A DNA stretch of 64,000 bases, taken from assembly GCF_036924715.1 (NCBI RefSeq), contig NZ_JAZHSB010000001.1, positions 4,455,001 through 4,519,000 of the forward strand. The letters run 5' to 3'. The stretch comes from Bradyrhizobium sp. AZCC 1721. Its GTDB lineage: Bacteria; Pseudomonadota; Alphaproteobacteria; Rhizobiales; Xanthobacteraceae. Below are positions 24,282 through 32,613 of the stretch, piece after piece; the first letter of the stretch is position 1; each line of letters begins with the position of its first letter. The translations under genes and the position numbers were made by a program. The notes under the pieces are model-generated. The model saw only the letters and a list, made by a program, of their open reading frames with translations, did no database searches and was not told the DNA's origin.

Positions 24282-24995
24282 CTATTTGCACTGCGCGGCG
24301 TTTCTCACCGCGGTCAGGTCGGCCCCGGAATTGTTGGACGGACGCTTCTTGGCGGCTTCCTCCACCGCTGCGCAGGCCGCTGCGTCGCCGTTCTGGAAGC
24401 GGGCGATGGCGAGATTGGTCCAGGCGTCGCCGAAATCCGGCGCATCCTTGACCGCCTGCTCCAGCACGAGCTGCGCGTCGCGCGGGCGCTTCGCGATCAG
24501 CAACATGCGGCCATAGTCGGCCCTGAGCGCCTTCACCGGATTGGGCTGTTTGAGCGCGATCCTGAACAGTTCATCGGCGGCATCGAGATCATTGAAGCGA
24601 AATTGCGCGACCACCGCGAGGCCGTGATAGACGGCGCTCTGCTCCGGTGAAATGAGAAACGCCTGGTTAAACCGCAGCGCGGCCTCACGTATCTTGCCGG
24701 TATTTACAGCCCTCCAACCACGCAGGGTTATTTCGTCAAAGGCTTTTTCGCGAGAGCCTGTCGCGCCGATGATGGCGCTTACGAATTTCTCGTCGGCGGT
24801 CTTCTCCTCCGAACTCTTGACTGCAAATCCGAAGAACGGCTGCTCGTTGGTCGGCGCTGTATAGCTTCGCTTCGTCACCTGCACGCCCGGCGCCACCTCG
24901 GCGCTGTCAGCCGCGGCAGCAAGCGGCGACGCCAGCATCACCACACATGCGACGGCCCGAATAGCCTGCCTCAGATAATTCTCGAAACTGTTCAT
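24282..24995 (-). CDS. Exported tetratricopeptide repeat protein
   Basis: A 237-residue protein with a signal peptide (AVACVVMLASPLAAAADSAE) and two to three TPR-like helical repeats between residues about 90 and 220 (GKIREAALRFNQAFLISPEQ, DLDAADELFRIALKQPNP, RDAQLVLEQAVKDAPDFGDA). TPRs mediate protein-protein contacts; a periplasmic scaffolding or assembly role is likely. There are a few cysteines, the last two near the C-terminus. Its ATG overlaps the rarA stop by 4 bp, so it is the third gene of a degP-rarA-TPR operon. I cannot assign a specific partner. Confidence 0.8.
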   Translation of the reverse strand: MNSFENYLRQAIRAVACVVMLASPLAAAADSAEVAPGVQVTKRSYTAPTNEQPFFGFAVKSSEEKTADEKFVSAIIGATGSREKAFDEITLRGWRAVNTGKIREAALRFNQAFLISPEQSAVYHGLAVVAQFRFNDLDAADELFRIALKQPNPVKALRADYGRMLLIAKRPRDAQLVLEQAVKDAPDFGDAWTNLAIARFQNGDAAACAAVEEAAKKRPSNNSGADLTAVRNAAQCK

Positions 24996-26329
24996 TCGCG
25001 CTGGCCCCGTTCCTTACGCAGCTTGGCCCAGTAATCCAGCCGCTTGCGAATCTCGCGCTCGAAGCCGCGATCAGGCGGATCGTAAAACGTCTGCCGCCCC
25101 AGCGCTTCCGGAAAGTAGTCCTGTCCGGAGAAGGCGTCCGGCGCGTCGTGATCGTATTCGTAGCCGGAGCCATAGCCTTCCGACTTCATCAATTTTGTCG
25201 GCGAATTGAGAATATGCTTTGGCGGCAGCAGCGAGCCGCCCTCTTTCGCCGTGCGCGTCGCCGCGCCGAAGGCCTTGTAGGCGGCATTCGATTTCGGCGC
25301 AGTGGCGAGATAGATCACGGCCTGCGCGATCGCGAGCTCGCCCTCGGGAGACCCAAGAAAATCGAAGGCGTCCTTGGCAGCATTGCAGATCACCAGCGCC
25401 TGCGGATCGGCAAGGCCGATATCCTCCACCGCCATGCGCACGACGCGCCGCGCCAGGAATAGCGGGTCCTCGCCCGCGTCCAGCATGCGCGCGAGGTAAT
25501 ACAGCGCGGCGTCGGGGTCGGAGCCGCGCACGGACTTATGCAGGGCCGAGATCAGGTTGTAATGGCCATCGGCCGACTTGTCGTAGATCGGCGCGCGGCG
25601 CTGCAGGATCTCCTGCAACTGCGCAGCATTGAAGACTTCGTCCCTGCGCGCGGCGCGCCATACCTCTTCGACGAGTGTCAGCGCGGCACGGCCGTCACCG
25701 TCGGCCATCCGCACCAGCACGGCGCGCGCCTCGGCATCGAGCGGCAATTTTCGTCCCTCGACCCTCTCGGCATGCGCAAAGAGTTTTTCGATCGCGGCAG
25801 CATCGAGCGAATGAAACACCAGCACACGCGCGCGCGACAGCAGCGCGGCGTTGAGCTCGAATGACGGATTTTCCGTGGTGGCGCCGACCAGCACCACGGT
25901 GCCGTCTTCCATGACAGGCAGAAAGGAATCCTGCTGCGCGCGGTTGAAGCGATGCACCTCGTCGACGAACAACAGCGTGCCCTTGCCCATTTCGCGACGG
26001 GCGCGCGCGGCGTCGAATACCTTCTTCAGATCGGCAACGCCGGAAAACACCGCCGAAATCTGCTCGAAATGCAGTTCGGTGGCATCCGCCAACAGCCGCG
26101 CCACCGTGGTCTTGCCGGTGCCCGGCGGTCCCCAGAACACCAGCGAGCCCAGCGTACGCGTCTCCAGCATGCGCGTCAGCGCGCCGTCGGGACCGAGGAT
26201 GTGGTCCTGCCCGACGACATCGGCGAGCGAGCGCGGGCGCAACCGGTCGGGAAGCGGACGCGGCGCATCCTCCTCCATCCCTGCCGCAGCAAAGAGATTG
26301 GTCGCCTCGCGGGGTTTCTTCGGGCTCAT
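24992..26329 (-). CDS. rarA: Replication-associated recombination protein A
   Basis: A 445-residue AAA+ ATPase of the RarA/MgsA/WRNIP1 family that acts at stalled replication forks with SSB. Walker A is GPPGTGKTT (67-75), Walker B LLFVDEVHRF (119-128), sensor 1 near GATTENPSFELNAALLSRAR, and the C-terminal tetramerisation and lid part contains VRMAVEDIGLADPQAL and PKHILNSPTKLMK. Start and length are standard. Both ends overlap their neighbours by 4 bp (degP upstream, TPR downstream), so it is expressed from the degP promoter. In relatives, rarA is followed by crcB and rluA; here a block of about 3.6 kb is interposed. Confidence 0.95.
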   Translation of the reverse strand: MSPKKPREATNLFAAAGMEEDAPRPLPDRLRPRSLADVVGQDHILGPDGALTRMLETRTLGSLVFWGPPGTGKTTVARLLADATELHFEQISAVFSGVADLKKVFDAARARREMGKGTLLFVDEVHRFNRAQQDSFLPVMEDGTVVLVGATTENPSFELNAALLSRARVLVFHSLDAAAIEKLFAHAERVEGRKLPLDAEARAVLVRMADGDGRAALTLVEEVWRAARRDEVFNAAQLQEILQRRAPIYDKSADGHYNLISALHKSVRGSDPDAALYYLARMLDAGEDPLFLARRVVRMAVEDIGLADPQALVICNAAKDAFDFLGSPEGELAIAQAVIYLATAPKSNAAYKAFGAATRTAKEGGSLLPPKHILNSPTKLMKSEGYGSGYEYDHDAPDAFSGQDYFPEALGRQTFYDPPDRGFEREIRKRLDYWAKLRKERGQRE

Positions 26330-27723
26330 CCGCCGAGCGTCACGTTGATCTGCTGGCCGCCGCGCACCACGACGATGCGCCAGAGCCTGGAGGAGGTTTT
26401 CGAAGCCTTGTCGAGGTCGCTGGTCTTGCTGATTTTCTGATTGTTGACCGCAAGGATGATGTCGCCCTTCTGGAAGCCGACGCTGGCCGCGGTGCCGTCG
26501 TCGGCGAGGTCGATCACCACGACGCCCTCGGCCTGAGAATCCAGGTGCAATTCGTCGGCAATCGCCGGCGAAATATTGGCGACCTTGGCGCCCTGGAACG
26601 GCGAACGTCCGGTGAGCACGATTTCATCGCGGTTGGTGTCGGGGGCGGTTTCCAGCGGCACCGTGACCTTGACGGTCTTTCCGCCACGCTGCACGTCGAT
26701 CTGCGCGGCGCCGCCGAGTTGCCTTGTGGCGAAGCGGTAGTCGAACGCGTTGGGTTCGTCGATCGGCTGCCCTTCGATGGCGACGATCAGATCGGACGGT
26801 TTCAGACCGGCGCGCGCGGCCGGACTGTTTGGTGCGACATTGGCGACCAGGGCGCCGTTCGGCAGTTTCAGCCCCAGCGTCTCGGCGATTTCAGGCGTCA
26901 CCGCCTGCAGTTTCGCACCCAGCCACGGCCGCTTGACGGCCTTGCCGCCGCTCTTGGCGGAGGCCACGACCACGCGCACCATGTTGGCGGGGATCGCAAA
27001 CCCAATGCCCTGCGAGCCGCCGGAGCGCGAGAAGATCGCGGTGTTGATACCGACGAGCTTGCCGGTCATATCGACCAGCGCGCCGCCGGAATTGCCGGGG
27101 TTGATCGCCGCATCGGTCTGGATAAAGAACTGGTAATCCGTGATGCCGACCTTGGTGCGGGCCAGCGCCGAGACGATGCCGTGGGTCACGGTCTGGCCGA
27201 CGCCGAACGGGTTGCCGATCGCGAGCACGACATCGCCGACCAGCAATTCATCGGAATTGGCAAAGTCCAGCGTCGCAAATTTCTCTCGTCCGTCCTTCAC
27301 GCGCAGTACGGCCAGATCCGTGCGGCTGTCCTTGAGCACGATCTCGGCCTCGAACTCGCGCTTGTCGGCGAGCGAAATCTTGACCTGATCGGCGCCCTCG
27401 ATAACGTGGTTGTTGGTGACCACGAGCCCCGAGGCGTCGACCATCACGCCCGATCCCAGCGAGCGCTGCATCTGCTCGGGCTGCATGCCCGGGACGCCGA
27501 AGAAGCGGCGGAAGATCGGGTCATCCAGCAGCGGGTTGCGATTCTGTACGGTCTTGGCAGCATAGACGTTCACCACTGCCGGCTGCGCGCGCTGCACGAT
27601 CGGCGCGTACGACAGCCGCAACTCGGCGCCCGAGGTTGGCACGCGCCGATCCTGCGCCAGCGCCGGCGTTGCAACGACTGCGGAAACCAGCAGCAAGGCG
27701 AAAGAGCGGATCGTCAACGTCAT
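26326..27723 (-). CDS. degP: Do-family periplasmic serine endopeptidase (DegP/HtrA-like)
   Basis: A 465-residue protease-chaperone. The signal peptide MTLTIRSFALLLVSAVVATP is cleaved after ALA (residue 23). Trypsin-like domain with catalytic triad His106 (TNNHVIEG), Asp136 (SRTDLAVL) and Ser212 (NPGNSGGAL). Two PDZ domains follow: PDZ1 about 270-355 (VAPNSPAARAGLKPSDLIVA) and PDZ2 about 370-460 (DDGTAASVGFQKGDIILAVN). It degrades or refolds misfolded envelope proteins. In alphaproteobacteria this gene commonly follows rplQ; here rplQ is more than 6 kb away. First gene of the degP-rarA-TPR operon (4-bp overlap with rarA). Confidence 0.93.
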   Translation of the reverse strand: MTLTIRSFALLLVSAVVATPALAQDRRVPTSGAELRLSYAPIVQRAQPAVVNVYAAKTVQNRNPLLDDPIFRRFFGVPGMQPEQMQRSLGSGVMVDASGLVVTNNHVIEGADQVKISLADKREFEAEIVLKDSRTDLAVLRVKDGREKFATLDFANSDELLVGDVVLAIGNPFGVGQTVTHGIVSALARTKVGITDYQFFIQTDAAINPGNSGGALVDMTGKLVGINTAIFSRSGGSQGIGFAIPANMVRVVVASAKSGGKAVKRPWLGAKLQAVTPEIAETLGLKLPNGALVANVAPNSPAARAGLKPSDLIVAIEGQPIDEPNAFDYRFATRQLGGAAQIDVQRGGKTVKVTVPLETAPDTNRDEIVLTGRSPFQGAKVANISPAIADELHLDSQAEGVVVIDLADDGTAASVGFQKGDIILAVNNQKISKTSDLDKASKTSSRLWRIVVVRGGQQINVTLGG

Positions 27724-27805
27724 GCAAGAATCCCAAAATTGATGGCCTCAGATATAGATGCGAGGCGGCAACGAGAGAAGATAAGGCGGTCTACCATGTT
27801 GCCGG

Positions 27806-28183
27806 TCAGGCCGCGCGATCGGGCACTTTCGCGGCGTCGGAGGCCGGCGCACAGGATAGCCTTTCCTGATGTCCCTCGCCCCATGCCCTGAGTGTCTCGA
27901 TCACTGGCCGCAGGCTCTCGCCGATCTCCGACAGCGTGTATTCGACCCGCGGCGGCACCTCGGCGTAGACCTTGCGGATCACGAGCTTGTCGTCCTCGAG
28001 CGCGCGAAGCTGCTTGGTCAGCATGCGCTGGGTAATCCCTGGCATCCGCCGCCGCAACTCCCCAAAACGCTGGGTGCCGGCCTGCAGGTAAAACAGGATC
28101 ACGCCTTTCCACTTGCCGTCGATCAGATCGAGCGTCGCTTCAACCGCGCAGCCCGGCCGACGGGCAAAATTCCGCCGTTTCAT
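27806..28183 (-). CDS. HxlR-family regulator, divergent to reductase gene
   Basis: A 125-residue HxlR protein with the canonical cysteine: RRPGCAVEATLDLIDGKWKG (Cys near residue 11). The recognition part is RFGELRRRMPGITQRMLTKQ followed by LRALEDDKLVIRKVY and the wing PPRVEYTLSEIGE. The Cys suggests sensing of electrophiles, quinones or oxidants, as in YodB/QorR-type relatives. Start 28183 (ATG) has AGGA 8 bases upstream; the longer frame would start with TTG. It is divergent from the zinc-type reductase gene, the classic arrangement for HxlR regulators controlling a quinone or aldehyde reductase. The 129-base intergenic region carries candidate dyads. Confidence 0.88.
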   Translation of the reverse strand: MKRRNFARRPGCAVEATLDLIDGKWKGVILFYLQAGTQRFGELRRRMPGITQRMLTKQLRALEDDKLVIRKVYAEVPPRVEYTLSEIGESLRPVIETLRAWGEGHQERLSCAPASDAAKVPDRAA

Positions 28184-28312
28184 GAGTTTTTCCTGGAGTT
28201 TCCCCAATAGTATCCAAACAGGGACTAGTTCCCCAAATTTACAGTACTTGCCAAGCGGATGCTAGAGCGACAGTTAGGCAATCAATCTGTCAAACACGGA
28301 GGAGGCACGGAC
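28184..28312. promoter_or_regulatory. Divergent control region with candidate dyad
   Basis: GGGACTAGTTCC (28221-28232) is a 12-bp near palindrome with one mismatched pair, flanked by ATAGTATCC and CAGTACTT half-site-like words. On the HxlR side TACTAT occurs as a possible -10 (minus strand, 28208-28213). A full promoter with a good -35 could not be defined for either gene. The site is proposed only as the likely HxlR binding region. Confidence 0.3.
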
Positions 28313-29383
28313 ATGAAGGCCGTCGGATACAAAAAATCGCTCCCCATCGAAGATGCGAATGCGCTGATTGATTTTGAGGCCGCCAAGCCGGAACCGACGG
28401 GCCGCGACATCCGCGTCGCCGTCAAGGCGATCTCAGCCAATCCGGTCGATTACAAGGTCCGCAAGCGCGCCGCCCCGCCCGAGGGCGAAACGAAAATCCT
28501 GGGCTACGACGCTGCCGGCATCGTCGATGCCGTCGGCCCGGACGTAACGCTGTTCAAGGCAGGTGACGAAGTGTTTTACGCGGGCTCAATCCTGCGCCAG
28601 GGCACCAACGCGGAATTTCACCTGGTCGACGAGCGGATCGTCGGCAAGAAGCCGAAATCGCTGTCGTTCGCGCAGGCCGCGGCGCTGCCGCTGACTTCGA
28701 TCACCGCTTGGGAATTGCTGTTCGACCGGCTCGGCGCCGTGCCGCATGGCGCGGGATTTCCACTGACGTCAAATCCTCACGCGCAAATGCTCCGCGACCT
28801 GTACCACGTGCGTGACGACAGCACCCTACTGATCACCGGCGGCGCCGGCGGCGTCGGCTCGATCCTGACCCAGCTCGCGCGCCGCCTCACCGGGCTGACG
28901 GTGGTCGCTACCGCCACGCGCGCCGAGTCGCAGAAATGGTGCCGCGATCTCGGCGCGCATGCGGTGATCGATCATTCCCAGCCGATGAAGGAGCAGATCG
29001 AAAAGTTGAAGGTGCCGCCGGTCGCGCTGGTTGCGAGCCTCACCTTCACCGACCAGCACTACAAGGCGATCGCGGATTTCATCGCGCCGCAAGGCAAGTT
29101 CGGCCTGATCGACGATCCCCCGGAATTCACCGTCTCCGCCTTCAAGGGCAAGGCGGTCTCGATCCACTGGGAATCAATGTTCACGCGCTCGTCATTCCAG
29201 ACGCCTGACATGATCGCCCAGCACCACCTCCTGAACGACGTCTCCGACCTCCTGGACAAGGGCGTGCTGCGCACCACACTCGACCAGACCTTTGGAACGA
29301 TAAACGCCGCCAATCTGAAACGGGCCCATGCGCTTTTGGAAAGCGGCAAGTCGCGCGGCAAGATCGTGCTGGAGGGGTGGTAG
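28313..29383 (+). CDS. Zinc-type alcohol dehydrogenase/quinone reductase-like protein
   Basis: A 356-residue MDR-superfamily NAD(P)H-dependent reductase of the ZADH/QorB-like group. The GroES-like domain starts MKAVGYKKSLPIEDANALID (1-20) with SANPVDYKVRKRAAPPEG. The cofactor domain contains LLITGGAGGVGSILTQLARR (about residues 178-197). No cysteine/histidine set for catalytic or structural zinc is visible, so it is zinc-free despite the family name. GGAGGAGG precedes the ATG at 28313. Such enzymes reduce quinones or enals and are typical targets of a divergent HxlR regulator, as here. Confidence 0.87.
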   Translation: MKAVGYKKSLPIEDANALIDFEAAKPEPTGRDIRVAVKAISANPVDYKVRKRAAPPEGETKILGYDAAGIVDAVGPDVTLFKAGDEVFYAGSILRQGTNAEFHLVDERIVGKKPKSLSFAQAAALPLTSITAWELLFDRLGAVPHGAGFPLTSNPHAQMLRDLYHVRDDSTLLITGGAGGVGSILTQLARRLTGLTVVATATRAESQKWCRDLGAHAVIDHSQPMKEQIEKLKVPPVALVASLTFTDQHYKAIADFIAPQGKFGLIDDPPEFTVSAFKGKAVSIHWESMFTRSSFQTPDMIAQHHLLNDVSDLLDKGVLRTTLDQTFGTINAANLKRAHALLESGKSRGKIVLEGW

Positions 29384-29511
29384 CGGCCCAACAACGGGGT
29401 TGATCCGGAGGTCGATTCAAGGGAGCCTGTTCCATCGATCCGGGATGGCTGTCGCCGAAAAACCCCGGCGCGAATTGCCGGGGAACACGGAAGACAGGAG
29501 ACCTGTTCGAC

Positions 29512-30489
29512 ATGATACGAATGTTTCTGGCGGCCACGCTGGCGTCGTCCTGCGTGGTGGGTTGCGCGTCGATCGCAACGGCACAAGGCAGTTACCCCGA
29601 AAAATCGCTGCAGTTGATTGTGCCCTATCCGGCGGGCGGAGCTGGCGACGTCGTCGGGCGCATCATTGCCGGCGAACTCGAGACGCGTCTGGGCAAGCCC
29701 GTGATCGTGCTCAATCGCCCCGGCGGCGGCACGACGATCGCCGCCAAGGAGGTCGCCAACGCGGCAGCGGACGGTTACACCCTGCTCACCAGTTCGAATT
29801 CGACCTTCACGTTGCAGCACGCCGTGAAGGAGAACGTGCCGTACGACAGCGCGAGGGATTTCGAGCCGATCGCCCAGACCGGTACCCTGACCATGGTGCT
29901 GGTCACCCATCGTGACAGCCCGATCAAGGACGTTGCGGCGCTTGTCGCGGCGGCGAAGGCCAATCCCGACAAGCTGTCGCTGGCGTCCTTCGGCGTGGCC
30001 ACCATTTCGCATTTCGCCGGCGAGCTGTTCAAATCGAGCGCCGGCATCAAGATGGTGCACCTGCCCTACAAGGGTAGCGCGCCGGCGATGAACGACCTGA
30101 TAGGCAAGCACATCGAGTACCACGTGGACACCGTGATCGCGATCAGGCCGCAACTCGAAGCCGGCACGGTTCGCCCGCTGGCAGTGTTCTCCGCCAAGCG
30201 CTCGCCGTTCCTTCCCGACGTTCCGACTCTCGCCGAACTCGGTTATCCCAATATCGACCTCGTCTCCTGGGGAACCGTGGTCGCGCCCAAGGGAATCCCT
30301 CCGGCCATACGCGACCGCCTGGCCTCGGTGCTGGAAGAGGCAATCGCAAGTCCTTCGGTGATCGAGCGCTTTACGAAGGTCGGGTACGAAGCCGGCTTCA
30401 AGCGCTATCCGGACTGGCCGGGTTTCATCGCCAAGGAAACGGCCGAGATGAAGGAACTGGCCCGCAAGGGCGGGATCAAGGAAGAGTAA
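29512..30489 (+). CDS. TctC/Bug-type periplasmic solute-binding protein
   Basis: A 325-residue substrate-binding protein of the tripartite tricarboxylate transporter family. The signal peptide (MFLAATLASSCVVGCASIAT) has a lipobox-like VGC at residues about 16-18, so it may be lipidated. The mature start YPEKSLQLIVPYPAGGAGDV and the following GKPVIVLNRPGGGTTIAAKE are diagnostic. HLPYKGSAPAMNDLIGKHIE and FLPDVPTLAELGYP are also family-typical. No TctA or TctB membrane gene is nearby, so it is an orphan binding protein, as is common in this order. It is followed by an amidase after 7 bases, suggesting that the ligand is an amide or a carboxylate released from one. Confidence 0.9.
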   Translation: MIRMFLAATLASSCVVGCASIATAQGSYPEKSLQLIVPYPAGGAGDVVGRIIAGELETRLGKPVIVLNRPGGGTTIAAKEVANAAADGYTLLTSSNSTFTLQHAVKENVPYDSARDFEPIAQTGTLTMVLVTHRDSPIKDVAALVAAAKANPDKLSLASFGVATISHFAGELFKSSAGIKMVHLPYKGSAPAMNDLIGKHIEYHVDTVIAIRPQLEAGTVRPLAVFSAKRSPFLPDVPTLAELGYPNIDLVSWGTVVAPKGIPPAIRDRLASVLEEAIASPSVIERFTKVGYEAGFKRYPDWPGFIAKETAEMKELARKGGIKEE

Positions 30490-30496
30490 TCCTGAT

Positions 30497-31990
30497 ATGA
30501 CCGAGCCGTGCGATCTGCCCGCGGTAACGGCCCGGGCGCTGATCGGCGAGCGCAAGCTTTCGCCGGTCGAACTCATGGACAGTTGCATCCGTCGCATCGA
30601 GGAAATCGATCCGGCCGTCAATGCGATCATCGCGCGCTCGTTCGATACGGCGCGCGCGGCGGCGCGGGAAAGCGAAGCTGCCGTGATGCGCGGCGATGCG
30701 CTCGGGCCGCTGCACGGGCTCCCGCTCGGCGTCAAGGACCTGATCGACGCCAAGGGGCTGCCGACGAGTTTCGGCAGCGTGCTGTTCGCGGACAATGTCG
30801 CGGCCGAGGATGAGGCGATCGTCGCGATGCTCAAGCGCGCCGGCGCCATCGTCATTGGCAAGACCAACGTCCCCGAATGGGGCGCGGGCGGCAACACACG
30901 CAATGCGCTTCATGGCGCCACCGGCAATCCCTTCGATCCCGAGCGCTCCGCCGCCGGCTCGTCCGGCGGATCGGCGGTAGCGCTTGCAACCGGCATGGTG
31001 CCGCTGGCGACCGGTTCGGACACCGGCGGCTCGGTCAGGAACCCCGCCGCCTTTTGCGGTGTCGTCGGATTCCGCCCCTCCCCCGGGCTGATCGCCAGCA
31101 ATAGCCGCAATATGGCCTGGCTGCAGATCTCGCAACTCGGGCCGATGGCGAGAAACGTATCGGACGCCTGCCTGATGCTTTCCTGCATGCTGGATCGCGA
31201 CGCGCGCGATCCGTTGTCGGCCATCCTTCACGCCGGCGGAACGCCCGTGTGCGAGACCTATCGTGATCCGCCGCGGACCGATCTCGCAAGCTTGCGCATC
31301 GCGGCGACCTGCGATTTCGGGTTTGCGCCGACGGAACGCGTCATCGCCGAGACGTTTAAAACGAAGCTCGCGACATTCGGATCGGCATTCCGCTGCGTCG
31401 CATGGACCCATCCGGATTGCAGCCATGCCGACGAGGTGTTCCGGATCTTGCGCGCCGTCGCGTTTCTGGGCCGGCACCGAGAGCTTGCCGAGAAGTATCC
31501 GGACAAAGTGGGTCCCAACATTCGCGACAACGTGGCCGAGGGGCTCGGCTATTCTGCCGTCGACGTGGCACGTGCGCTTTCGCTGCAGACCGCGCTTTAT
31601 CGGAGCTGGCAGAAATTTTTTGGCGAGCACGATTTTATCATCGCGCCGACAGTCACGATCAGCCCGCGGCCCTGGTCCGAGCTTTACCCGGCCACCATCG
31701 ACGGCACACCGACGAAAAGCTATTTTCACTGGCTGGCGCTGGCCTATGCCGTGACCAATGCCGGACACCCGGCGGTGGCGATACCGGCCGGACGCGACGG
31801 CGCCGGATTGCCGTTCGGCATCCAGATCATCGGTCCGCGAGGCGGCGACGTCGCGACGCTTTCAGTGGCCCGCGAGATCGAGGCGCTGCTTGAGGCCAAT
31901 CCGGAGACGGCCCGTCCCGTACCCGACCTCGCCTGGCTGCGCCGACAGCCTCCGATTTCGAGCCGGCCAGGTTTTCTGGATTTCGATTGA
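30497..31990 (+). CDS. Amidase signature-family hydrolase
   Basis: A 497-residue amidase with the complete Ser-cisSer-Lys triad: K80 (GLPLGVKDLIDAKG), S155 (SAAGSSGGSA) and nucleophile S179 (GSDTGGSV). The 75- and 24-residue spacings equal those of known family members. NPAAFCGVVGFRPS follows. It is not GatA: the length and the absence of gatB/gatC neighbours argue for a catabolic amidase. No signal peptide, so it acts in the cytoplasm. It starts 7 bases behind the TctC gene and is most likely cotranscribed with it, giving an uptake-and-hydrolysis pair. The specific amide is unknown. Confidence 0.88.
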   Translation: MTEPCDLPAVTARALIGERKLSPVELMDSCIRRIEEIDPAVNAIIARSFDTARAAARESEAAVMRGDALGPLHGLPLGVKDLIDAKGLPTSFGSVLFADNVAAEDEAIVAMLKRAGAIVIGKTNVPEWGAGGNTRNALHGATGNPFDPERSAAGSSGGSAVALATGMVPLATGSDTGGSVRNPAAFCGVVGFRPSPGLIASNSRNMAWLQISQLGPMARNVSDACLMLSCMLDRDARDPLSAILHAGGTPVCETYRDPPRTDLASLRIAATCDFGFAPTERVIAETFKTKLATFGSAFRCVAWTHPDCSHADEVFRILRAVAFLGRHRELAEKYPDKVGPNIRDNVAEGLGYSAVDVARALSLQTALYRSWQKFFGEHDFIIAPTVTISPRPWSELYPATIDGTPTKSYFHWLALAYAVTNAGHPAVAIPAGRDGAGLPFGIQIIGPRGGDVATLSVAREIEALLEANPETARPVPDLAWLRRQPPISSRPGFLDFD

Positions 31991-32080
31991 TCCGGCTCCG
32001 TTTCGAAGCCGTCGCCTGAACATTCGTTCATCAAAGTTAAATCTGACTCCAGAGCGGTCTGAAAGCCGGCACTTGGGCAA

Positions 32081-32145
32081 CGAACTTCACTCGAATGTGT
32101 TTAGCGAGTGTCTGTTTTGCGAAAGAGCGAACTTCGCTCGAATGT
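32081..32145. repeat. Short direct repeat upstream of Gly/Tyr-rich protein gene
   Basis: CGAACTTCACTCGAATGT (32081-32098) and CGAACTTCGCTCGAATGT (32128-32145) differ by one base. Between them, CACTCG and CGAGTG form a small inverted repeat. Placed 39 bases before a start codon, they may be binding sites for a regulator. Confidence 0.45.
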
Positions 32146-32183
32146 AAAGTATTGGACGTCTGAATTACGGAAAGGAGTAGTCC

Positions 32184-32552
32184 ATGAGAAAAGCACCTTT
32201 GGCTTTAGCCGCAGCGGCGGTCTTGGGCTTGACCGCGGTAACGGCCCCCTCGCCGGCGGAGGCCCACTGGCGCGGAGGAGGATTTTTCCCGGCCGTGGCT
32301 GGCGGATTGATCGCGGGCGCGGTGATCGGCGGACTGGCTTCGAACGCCTACGCCTATGGTCCCGGATATTACGGCGGGTACCCGGCCTATTACGGCGGTT
32401 ATGCGCCGGCCTACTATGGTGGCTATTACGACGAGCCTTACTATCCCGTCGTTCGCTATCGTCGCGTGGTTCGCCCGGCGTTCGCCTACTATGGCGGTCC
32501 GCGATTCTATGGCCCGCGGTTTTACCACCGCCGTTACTGGCATCACTGGTGA
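32184..32552 (+). CDS. Secreted Gly/Tyr-rich small protein
   Basis: A 122-residue exported protein. The signal peptide MRKAPLALAAAAVLGLTAVT is cleaved near AEAH. Then comes a glycine-zipper-like hydrophobic stretch (AVAGGLIAGAVIGGLAS, residues about 37-53), followed by YGG/GGY repeats and an Arg/His/Tyr-rich C-terminus (FYHRRYWHHW). Related proteins are abundant and uncharacterised in Bradyrhizobium. The glycine zipper could insert into or associate with the outer membrane. AAAGGAGT precedes the ATG. A strong hairpin follows the gene. Confidence 0.75.
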   Translation: MRKAPLALAAAAVLGLTAVTAPSPAEAHWRGGGFFPAVAGGLIAGAVIGGLASNAYAYGPGYYGGYPAYYGGYAPAYYGGYYDEPYYPVVRYRRVVRPAFAYYGGPRFYGPRFYHRRYWHHW

Positions 32553-32562
32553 TCTGGAAATG

Positions 32563-32592
32563 AAAAGGGCCGCCAGACATGGCGGCCCTTTT
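32563..32592. terminator. Rho-independent terminator between convergent genes
   Basis: AAAAGGGCCGCC and GGCGGCCCTTTT form a perfect 12-bp stem with a 6-base loop (AGACAT). The flanking A-run and T-run let it act in both directions, serving the Gly/Tyr-rich gene and the convergent DUF1236 gene. Confidence 0.85.
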
Positions 32593-32613
32593 GCATGGAG
32601 CGACGAGAACACC

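Noticed and set aside
29059..30903. 614-codon minus-strand frame opposite the reductase, TctC and amidase genes
   Set aside because: It crosses three good plus-strand genes and has no domain of its own.
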